A DNA stretch of 64,000 bases from Neisseria macacae ATCC 33926 (GTDB lineage: Bacteria; Pseudomonadota; Gammaproteobacteria; Burkholderiales; Neisseriaceae): NCBI RefSeq assembly GCF_022749495.1, contig NZ_CP094241.1:992001-1056000 (forward strand), written 5' to 3'. The notes under the pieces were generated by a model. The model made no database searches and had not been told where the DNA came from. It was given only the letters and a program-made list of their open reading frames with translations. A program made the translations under genes and the position numbers. Shown here in pieces: positions 57,830 through 64,000 of this stretch (positions are counted from its first letter, which is position 1; each line of letters opens with the position of its first letter).

Positions 57830-58099
57830 ATGAAACCCATCTCCCTGTTTCCGCTTTTGGCTGTCGTTTCCCTGCTTGGCGCGTGTGCCGCATTCGAAGG
57901 CAAGGAATATTCCGTCAACGCTTATGATGCGCGCGGCAGAATGTTGAACAAGCGTTTTGAAATGGACAGCAACAAAGCAGGCATTCCCGTCGCCCGCAGC
58001 GTTTTGTGCAAACGTTATCTGCACGCTACCGTGCGCGTTTACAACAATTTTACCGGACAGGAAGTCAGGGAATACAGTCCGCATTCCTGCCGCCGCTGA
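57830..58099 (+). CDS. Small hypothetical lipoprotein between sucB and lpd
   Basis: An 89-residue lipoprotein (MKPISLFPLLAVVSLLGAC, lipobox LLGAC, cysteine 19), starting at the ATG at 57830 behind TAGGAG. The mature part is basic with two more cysteines (SVLCKRYLHATVRV and PHSCRR) that could form a disulfide. No family recognised. It has its own flanking DUS structures and may be an insertion into the suc cluster. Confidence 0.75.
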   Translation: MKPISLFPLLAVVSLLGACAAFEGKEYSVNAYDARGRMLNKRFEMDSNKAGIPVARSVLCKRYLHATVRVYNNFTGQEVREYSPHSCRR

Positions 58100-58131
58100 T
58101 GCGTCCGAACCAATCGGGCTGAAATTTGAAT

Positions 58132-58166
58132 AGGTCGTGCCTGTGAGCAGGCTTCGCACTCTGAAA
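58132..58166 (+). repeat. Split-DUS element upstream of lpd
   Basis: AGG, 25 bases with a small hairpin (GCCTG TGAG CAGGC) ending CTTCGCAC, then TCTGAAA. Resembles the elements in yejF and at 40782. Confidence 0.5.
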
Positions 58167-58226
58167 AAGGCAGAATAAGTTTTAATTTTGTTGAAGCCGC
58201 GTTTTCAGACGACCTCTCATGCAAAA

Positions 58227-58240
58227 TATAGTGGATAAAC
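58227..58240. repeat. Possible Correia-end remnant
   Basis: TATAGTGGATAAAC resembles one terminal repeat of a Correia element; no partner end is nearby. Confidence 0.3.
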
Positions 58241-58294
58241 TTTTGCTGAAGGTTTTCCTGCGGCAAAAATATCAAACAACAAAGGATTTTTCAC

Positions 58295-59728
58295 ATGTCT
58301 CAATACGATGTAGTAGTCATCGGCGCAGGTCCCGGCGGATACGTTGCCGCCATCCGCGCCGCCCAACTGGGTTTTAAAACCGCCTGTGTCGATGCGGGCG
58401 TCAACAAAGCAGGCGACGCGCCCGCGCTGGGCGGCACCTGCCTGAACGTCGGCTGCATTCCTTCCAAAGCTCTGTTGCAATCCAGCGAACATTTCCACGC
58501 TGCGCAGCATGATTTTGCCGAACACGGTATCAGCGTCGGCGACATCAAATTCGACGCGGCGAAAATGATTGCGCGCAAAGACGCCATCGTAACCAAGCTC
58601 ACCGGCGGCGTGAAATTCCTGTTCCAAAAAAACAAAGTAACCAGCCTGTTCGGTACGGCTTCATTTGCCGGAAAAAACGGCGATGCCTACCAAATCGAAG
58701 TCGATAACAAAGGCGAGAAAACCGTTATCGAAGCCAAACACGTCATCGTAGCGACCGGTTCCGTGCCGCGTCCGCTGCCACAGGTTGCCATCGATAATGT
58801 AAACGTATTGGACAACGAAGGCGCATTGAACCTGACCGAAGTGCCCGCCAAACTGGGCGTCATCGGTTCGGGCGTGATTGGTTTGGAAATGGGTTCTGTA
58901 TGGAACCGCGTCGGTTCGCAGGTCACCATCCTCGAAGCCATGCCGACCTTCCTTGCCGCCGCCGACCAGCAAATCGCCAAAGAAGCCTTCAAATACTTCA
59001 CCAAAGAGCAGGGCTTGAGCATCGAGTTGGGCGTGAAAATCGGCGACATCAAATCTGAAGGCAAAGGTGTTTCCGTTGCCTACCAAACTGCCGCAGGCGA
59101 AGCCAAAACCGAAGTATTCGACAAACTCATCGTCGCCATCGGTCGTATTCCGAACACCAAAGGCTTGAACGCCGAAGCCGTCGGCTTGGAAAAAGACGAG
59201 CGCGGCTTTATCAAAGTGGACGGCGAATGCCGCACCAACCTGCCTAATGTCTGGGCAATCGGCGACGTGGTTCGCGGTCCGATGCTGGCGCACAAAGCCA
59301 GCGACGAAGGCGTGGCGGTTGCCGAGCGCATCGCCGGTCAGAAACCGCATATCGACTTCAACAGCGTACCGTTCGTGATTTACACCGACCCCGAAATCGC
59401 TTGGGTCGGCAAAACCGAAGAGCAGCTCAAAGCCGAAGGCGTGGAATACAAAAAAGGCACTTCCGGCTTCGGTGCAAACGGCCGCGCGTTGGCAATGGGT
59501 AAGGCAAAAGGTACGGTCAAAGTGTTGGCGGATGCCAAAACCGACCGCATCTTGGGCGTACACATGATCGGTCCGGTCGTCAGCGAATTGGTTACTGAAG
59601 GCGTCACTGCGCTCGAATTCTTCGCCAGCAGCGAAGACATCGCCCGCATCATTCATGCCCATCCGACCTTGTCCGAAGTGGTTCACGAAGCCGCACTGGC
59701 CGCCGACAAACGCGCTTTGCACGGCTGA
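58295..59728 (+). CDS. lpdA: Dihydrolipoyl dehydrogenase (E3)
   Basis: Flavoprotein disulfide reductase of 477 residues. The FAD loop is GAGPGGYVAAI, the redox disulfide is in GGTCLNVGCIPSK, the NAD-binding segment is GVIGSGVIGLEMG, and the C-terminal His-Glu region is HAHPTLSEVVHEA. AACAAAGGATTTTTCAC precedes the ATG. It reoxidises the lipoyl groups of SucB. Confidence 0.97.
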   Translation: MSQYDVVVIGAGPGGYVAAIRAAQLGFKTACVDAGVNKAGDAPALGGTCLNVGCIPSKALLQSSEHFHAAQHDFAEHGISVGDIKFDAAKMIARKDAIVTKLTGGVKFLFQKNKVTSLFGTASFAGKNGDAYQIEVDNKGEKTVIEAKHVIVATGSVPRPLPQVAIDNVNVLDNEGALNLTEVPAKLGVIGSGVIGLEMGSVWNRVGSQVTILEAMPTFLAAADQQIAKEAFKYFTKEQGLSIELGVKIGDIKSEGKGVSVAYQTAAGEAKTEVFDKLIVAIGRIPNTKGLNAEAVGLEKDERGFIKVDGECRTNLPNVWAIGDVVRGPMLAHKASDEGVAVAERIAGQKPHIDFNSVPFVIYTDPEIAWVGKTEEQLKAEGVEYKKGTSGFGANGRALAMGKAKGTVKVLADAKTDRILGVHMIGPVVSELVTEGVTALEFFASSEDIARIIHAHPTLSEVVHEAALAADKRALHG

Positions 59729-59746
59729 TGAGGTCAAGTAAAGCAT

Positions 59747-59781
59747 AAAAGGTCGTCTGAAACTTTTTCAGACGACCTTTT
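59747..59781 (+). terminator. DUS-pair terminator after lpd
   Basis: AAAAGGTCGTCTGAAA and its complement with a 3-base loop, then TTTT. It suggests that sucCD are transcribed separately. Confidence 0.85.
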
Positions 59782-59927
59782 CGGAAAGATGAATGTTCGG
59801 AAGCAATGTTCCGATAGGTATAGAGAGAAAATAGAGCGTATCAGTTGCTATTGTTCCCTGACCGGAATGACGATTTAAGCAGAATCTACTATATAATCGG
59901 CGACACATTCACAGACAGCATTTGATT

Positions 59928-60215
59928 ATGAATAAAGAAGTAATCGGTATCCTGTTTATACCGATGGGCATCATCAGCATGTGTATGGCCGCGTTGTGGC
60001 AAATGTATGTGATGATGACCGAAACTTATACGCTCAACCGTTTCAAAGACAAAGAATTGGTTTGGCGCGTAGCATTGTTGTTTATCAGTTTCAGCCTTGC
60101 TGTTTACCTGCTCTGCCCGAATTCGCGTAAAAAAGGCATCGTCTTTTTTATCCTCGGGGGCGGCGGTGCAATCATGTATCTGCTTGCGCGGATGTGGTTG
60201 CCGTTCAGCAAGTGA
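59928..60215 (+). CDS. Small hypothetical membrane protein between lpd and sucC
   Basis: A 95-residue protein with three hydrophobic segments (GILFIPMGIISMCMAALWQM, VALLFISFSLAVYLLCP, GIVFFILGGGGAIMYLLARM). It starts at the ATG at 59928 without a clear ribosome-binding site. No family recognised; function unknown. Confidence 0.7.
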   Translation: MNKEVIGILFIPMGIISMCMAALWQMYVMMTETYTLNRFKDKELVWRVALLFISFSLAVYLLCPNSRKKGIVFFILGGGGAIMYLLARMWLPFSK

Positions 60216-60313
60216 AACGACGATTTTCCGACCGCCGAAAGGTCGTCTGAAACGCACGGGGTTGTCATTTATGGGCAGTCTCAGGGCATTCCACTAATCT
60301 AAAGGAGAAATCC

Positions 60314-61480
60314 ATGAATCTACACGAGTATCAGGCTAAAGAACTGCTGGCAAGCTACGGCTTGCCCGTGCAAGGCGGTATTTTGGCGCACAACGGCGAA
60401 GAAGCCGCAGCCGCTTACGACAAACTGGGCGGCAAATTTGCCGTCGTTAAAGCCCAAGTCCACGCAGGCGGACGCGGTAAAGCGGGCGGTGTAAAAGTCG
60501 TCAAAAGCCGTGAAGAAGCCAAAGAAGTGGCGGAAAGCCTGATTGGCACCAATCTGGTTACTTATCAAACCGATGCCAGCGGTCAGCCGGTCAACAGCGT
60601 TTTGGTTTGCGAAGACATGTATCCGGTGCAAACCGAGCTGTATTTGGGCGCGGTGGTCGACCGTTCTACCCGTCGCATTACGTTCATGGCTTCGACCGAG
60701 GGCGGTGTGGAAATCGAAAAAGTTGCCGCCGAAACCCCTGAAAAAATCTTCAAAGTAACCGTTGACCCGCTGGTCGGCCTGCAACCTTGCCAAGCGCGTG
60801 AAGTTGCGTTCCAACTGGGCTTGAAAGACAAACAAATCAACGAGTTCGTCAAACTGATGACCGGCGCGTACAAAGCGTTTGTTGAAAATGACTTCGCCCT
60901 GTTTGAAGTGAACCCGCTGGCAGTCCGCGAAAACGGCGCGCTGGCCTGCGTGGACGGCAAAATCGGTATCGACAGCAACGCCCTCTACCGTCTGCCGAAA
61001 ATCGCCGAATTGCGCGACAAATCCCAAGAAAACGAACGCGAGCTGAAAGCCTCCGAATTCGACCTGAACTACGTTGCACTGGAAGGCAACATCGGCTGTA
61101 TGGTGAACGGCGCAGGTTTGGCGATGGCAACCATGGACATCATCAAACTGAAAGGCGGCCAACCTGCCAACTTCCTCGACGTAGGCGGCGGCGCGACCAA
61201 AGAGCGCGTGGTTGAAGCGTTCAAACTGATTCTCGAAGACAAATCCGTTAAAGGCGTATTGATCAACATCTTCGGCGGTATCGTCCGTTGCGACATGATT
61301 GCGGAAGCCATCGTGGCAGCCGTTAAAGAAATCAACGTTGACGTGCCTGTCGTTGTCCGTCTGGAAGGCAATAACGCCGAACTCGGCGCGAAAATCCTGA
61401 ACGAATCAGGTCTGAAACTGACTTCCGCCGACGGCCTGAATGACGCAGCCGAAAAAATTGTCGCAGCCGTAAACGCCTAA
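60314..61480 (+). CDS. sucC: Succinyl-CoA synthetase beta subunit (ADP-forming)
   Basis: A 388-residue ATP-grasp subunit: MNLHEYQAKELLASYGLPV start, nucleotide-binding VVKAQVHAGGRGKAGG, and the C-terminal ligase domain with VDVPVVVRLEGNNAE. CTAAAGGAGAAATCC precedes the ATG. It ends ten bases before sucD. Confidence 0.97.
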   Translation: MNLHEYQAKELLASYGLPVQGGILAHNGEEAAAAYDKLGGKFAVVKAQVHAGGRGKAGGVKVVKSREEAKEVAESLIGTNLVTYQTDASGQPVNSVLVCEDMYPVQTELYLGAVVDRSTRRITFMASTEGGVEIEKVAAETPEKIFKVTVDPLVGLQPCQAREVAFQLGLKDKQINEFVKLMTGAYKAFVENDFALFEVNPLAVRENGALACVDGKIGIDSNALYRLPKIAELRDKSQENERELKASEFDLNYVALEGNIGCMVNGAGLAMATMDIIKLKGGQPANFLDVGGGATKERVVEAFKLILEDKSVKGVLINIFGGIVRCDMIAEAIVAAVKEINVDVPVVVRLEGNNAELGAKILNESGLKLTSADGLNDAAEKIVAAVNA

Positions 61481-61490
61481 GGAGAAAAGA

Positions 61491-62381
61491 ATGAGCGTAT
61501 TGATTAATAAAGACACCAAAGTATTGGTTCAAGGTTTCACCGGTAAAAACGGTACTTTCCACTCCGAACAAGCTCTGGCTTACGGCACTAAAGTCGTCGG
61601 CGGCGTTACCCCGGGTAAAGGCGGTCAAACCCACCTGAACCTGCCCGTGTTCAACACCATGAAAGAAGCCGTTAAAGAAACCGGCGCGGACGCATCCGTG
61701 ATTTACGTTCCGGCTCCGTTTGTGTTGGATTCTATCGTTGAAGCCGTTGATTCCGGCGTAGGCTTGGTGGTTGTGATTACCGAAGGCGTGCCGACTCTGG
61801 ACATGCTCAAAGCCAAACGCTACTTGGAAACCAACGGCAACGGTACACGTTTGGTCGGCCCTAACTGCCCGGGCGTGATTACTCCGGGCGAGTGCAAAAT
61901 CGGTATTATGCCGGGCCACATCCACACTCCTGGCCGCATCGGCATCATTTCCCGTTCCGGTACATTGACTTACGAAGCCGTGGCACAAACCACCAAACTG
62001 GGCTTGGGTCAATCAACCTGTATCGGTATCGGCGGCGATCCGATTCCGGGCATGAACCAAATCGACGCGCTGAAACTCTTCCAAGAAGACCCCGATACCG
62101 ACGCCATCATCATGATCGGTGAAATCGGCGGTACTGCGGAAGAAGAAGCAGCCGAATACATCCAATCCAACGTAACCAAACCTGTTGTCGGCTACATCGC
62201 AGGTGTGACCGCTCCTAAAGGCAAACGCATGGGCCACGCCGGTGCGATTATCTCCGGCGGCAAAGGTACTGCGGAAGAAAAATTCGCCGCTTTCGAAAAA
62301 GCCGGCATCGCCTACACCCGCAGCCCTGCCGAATTGGGCAGTACCATGCTGGAAGTGTTGAAAGCAAAAGGCTTGGCGTAA
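61491..62381 (+). CDS. sucD: Succinyl-CoA synthetase alpha subunit
   Basis: A 296-residue subunit with the CoA-binding Rossmann domain (VQGFTGKNGTFHSEQ) and the phospho-histidine in GHAGAIISGGKGTAEEK. TAAGGAGAAAAGA precedes the start, overlapping the sucC end region. A DUS terminator follows. Confidence 0.97.
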   Translation: MSVLINKDTKVLVQGFTGKNGTFHSEQALAYGTKVVGGVTPGKGGQTHLNLPVFNTMKEAVKETGADASVIYVPAPFVLDSIVEAVDSGVGLVVVITEGVPTLDMLKAKRYLETNGNGTRLVGPNCPGVITPGECKIGIMPGHIHTPGRIGIISRSGTLTYEAVAQTTKLGLGQSTCIGIGGDPIPGMNQIDALKLFQEDPDTDAIIMIGEIGGTAEEEAAEYIQSNVTKPVVGYIAGVTAPKGKRMGHAGAIISGGKGTAEEKFAAFEKAGIAYTRSPAELGSTMLEVLKAKGLA

Positions 62382-62411
62382 TAACGCTTAGTCGTTTTGA
62401 CTGAAAAACCG

Positions 62412-62455
62412 AAAGGTCGTCTGAAAACTTGGAAACAGGTTTTCAGACGACCTTT
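62412..62455 (+). terminator. DUS-pair terminator after sucCD
   Basis: Perfect 17-base arms AAAGGTCGTCTGAAAAC and complement, 10-base loop, then a T tract. Confidence 0.87.
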
Positions 62456-62507
62456 TTACTTGGTTTGCCATAATCTGCAAATTTCGTTAGGCGTTTGTTT
62501 CCAGCGT

Positions 62508-62545
62508 TATAGTGGATTATAGTGGTTTAAAGTTAATCCACTATA
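62508..62545. repeat. Collapsed Correia element remnant
   Basis: TATAGTGGATT followed almost at once by GTTAATCCACTATA: both terminal repeats of a Correia element with the interior lost, 38 bases in all. Confidence 0.7.
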
Positions 62546-62619
62546 TCGTACAGATTGTCGCATAAGCTACATAAATTGTCGGATATTCTATACTTTGCAG
62601 TGTTATCTTTAATTTTTAT

Positions 62620-62638
62620 TCAATATATAATCATTCTC
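62620..62638 (+). promoter_or_regulatory. Weak candidate Fur box
   Basis: TCAATATATAATCATTCTC matches the Fur consensus at about 12 of 19 positions, best in the right half (TAATCATT). It lies 92 bases before a TonB-dependent receptor, where iron control is expected. Confidence 0.4.
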
Positions 62639-62729
62639 AAAAATAAATCAATCATATCAACATCTTCCTATCTTACTTTTTCAGACGACCTTACTCATAT
62701 CTGAATTCATTTCCCATTAAGGAGCAGTT

Positions 62730-64000
62730 ATGAACAGCCTGTGGCAGCCTAACTGTTTGAGTATCGTCATCGCTTTTGCATTTTCATCCGCATATGCTCA
62801 AACTGTACCCGATAAAGTCAATCTGAACGAAATTACCGTAAAGGGGGCAAGAAATACACCCGCCCAGAGTAATGGCAACTACACCGTAAAAGGCAGCACC
62901 TCGGCCACCAAACTTGACTTGAAACTCAAAGAAACCCCGCAAAGTGTAACCGTTTTCACCCAGCAGCAGATGCAGGATCAGAATTTGCAGAATCTTGATC
63001 AGGTGCTGGAAGAAACGCCGGGTATTACCGTCTTGCAGGACTCCGTTACCGGCATGGGCGAAGCCCAGTATTATTCGCGCGGCTTTCCCGTCGACAATTA
63101 CCAGCTTGACGGTGTGCTGGCCAATAAATACCTGCTCGGCGGGCCGCGCTTTATTGCCGCACAGGACAGCTATCTTTACGACAGGGTGGAAATCATCCGC
63201 GGTTCGAACGGGCTGAGCACCGGAGTGGGCGATCCGGCGGCCAGCGTCAATTTCGTGCGCAAACGCCCGATGGCGAAAAAATCGGGGGAATTGAACCTGA
63301 AATACGGTTCTTGGAACAACAAACGTGTCGAATTCGATTACGGTGGTGCATTGAACAAATCCCAAACCTTGCGCGGCCGCATCGTCGGAACATGGGAGGA
63401 CGGCGACAGCTTTATGGACAGAATCAAACGCAAATCCCATGCCTTCTACACTGTATTCGATTGGACGCCAACCGACAAAGACAGCTTTACGTTTGGCTTC
63501 AGCCGTCAGCACCGCAACGTTACCGGTGCGCCGACCAAGGGGTTGATGCGTTATTCGAAAGTTACCCAGGATTATGATTTCGAGTTGGGGGATTCCCCGA
63601 CACATTGGATAGATGCCCGCGACGTTCCCCCGAGCTTCAACAACGGGGCGGAATGGGCGTTTAACAAAGCCACCAGCGACAATATGTTTGCCGAATACAA
63701 ACATCATTTCAACGACCATATCAAGCTGCAAACTGCCTATACCCGCAGCCGCACCAAAAGCGACTTGCGTTACGGCGATATGGGGGTAAACGGCTACGCG
63801 CCGCAATTTAACGCGGCAACTTATGATTTCGGCCGCGAACGCGACAAATACGACGACAAGGCGTTCGATATCCATCTGGACAGCCGTTTCAAACTTTTTG
63901 AACAGGATCAGCAGTTTATTGTCGGTTTTAGCGGCATCCGCCATACCCAGACGAGGGACGATTATAATTTCAGCAGCAGCGGCGAATTGAATGTCGATGA
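62730..64000 (+). CDS. TonB-dependent siderophore receptor, truncated by window end
   Basis: At least 423 residues, open at the right edge. AAGGAGCAGTT precedes the ATG. The signal peptide ends SAYAQ, the TonB box is VNLNEITVKGA, and the plug domain shows LKETPQSVTVFTQQQM, LEETPGITV, YYSRGFPVDNYQLDGV and YDRVEIIRGSNGLSTGVGDP, all typical of the FpvA/FhuE type of ferric-siderophore receptors. Barrel strands follow from about residue 180. The siderophore cannot be named. It is a different subfamily from the receptor at 2050. Confidence 0.92.
   Translation, partial: MNSLWQPNCLSIVIAFAFSSAYAQTVPDKVNLNEITVKGARNTPAQSNGNYTVKGSTSATKLDLKLKETPQSVTVFTQQQMQDQNLQNLDQVLEETPGITVLQDSVTGMGEAQYYSRGFPVDNYQLDGVLANKYLLGGPRFIAAQDSYLYDRVEIIRGSNGLSTGVGDPAASVNFVRKRPMAKKSGELNLKYGSWNNKRVEFDYGGALNKSQTLRGRIVGTWEDGDSFMDRIKRKSHAFYTVFDWTPTDKDSFTFGFSRQHRNVTGAPTKGLMRYSKVTQDYDFELGDSPTHWIDARDVPPSFNNGAEWAFNKATSDNMFAEYKHHFNDHIKLQTAYTRSRTKSDLRYGDMGVNGYAPQFNAATYDFGRERDKYDDKAFDIHLDSRFKLFEQDQQFIVGFSGIRHTQTRDDYNFSSSGELNVD

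Noticed and set aside
58661..59746. A 361-codon open frame antisense to lpd
   Set aside because: Shadow of the real gene; the sense strand encodes a complete dihydrolipoyl dehydrogenase.

Overview
The window is chromosomal DNA of a Neisseria, most likely from the mucosa/sicca/macacae group of commensals. The main evidence is dozens of copies of a DNA uptake sequence (DUS) reading AGGTCGTCTGAAA, which I recall as the mucosa-group dialect. They occur singly, as inverted pairs that serve as terminators, and inside genes. Full-length Correia elements and Neisseria-like gene content agree. The species is inferred, not proven.

Layout. 1-9.2 kb: a succinate-semialdehyde dehydrogenase gene, then an iron-type accessory locus made of a TonB-dependent receptor, two tandem secreted hemophilin-like proteins and a Slam (type XI secretion) outer-membrane protein. 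9.4-13.4 kb: dnaG and rpoD. 13.4-15.0 kb: a duplicated terminator/repeat unit whose second copy is split by a 1,248 bp IS3-family element with a 3 bp target duplication. 15.1-24.1 kb: housekeeping genes (truB-rbfA, a Gfo/Idh oxidoreductase, upp, a pseudouridine synthase, tRNA-Ser, a cytochrome c', an SDR, zur and a COG0523 GTPase) plus a DUF4198 protein behind a good Zur-box match. 24.2-25.8 kb: a phospholipase D-like gene broken by 755 bp that carry the tail of a deaminase-type toxin, a probable immunity gene and a DUS of a different dialect. 25.9-33.0 kb: yejB, yejE and yejF peptide ABC transporter genes, separated by an AT-rich islet (two unknown genes and an XRE regulator) and by an acyl-CoA ligase gene. 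33-48 kb: trxA, an RsmB-like methyltransferase, several DUF proteins, an orphan outer-membrane efflux factor, tRNA-Asn, dapF, cysK and small lipoproteins. 48.3-62.4 kb: a TCA cluster sdhCDAB-sdhE-gltA-sucAB-lpd-sucCD with two small unknown genes embedded. 62.7 kb to the end: the start of a siderophore-type TonB-dependent receptor that runs off the window.

How parts work together. In the first locus Slam would export the two hemophilin-like proteins across the outer membrane, and the receptor would take ligand back from them. Candidate Fur boxes lie before the receptor and before the first hemophilin gene. The TCA cluster encodes succinate dehydrogenase and its flavinylation factor, citrate synthase, the whole 2-oxoglutarate dehydrogenase complex and succinyl-CoA synthetase.

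The strongest candidates for something new are the duplicated hemophilin/Slam/receptor locus, the toxin-immunity fragment inside the phospholipase D-like gene, and a set of three DUS-like sites that look split by a related 24-25 nt insert, one of them in frame inside yejF.
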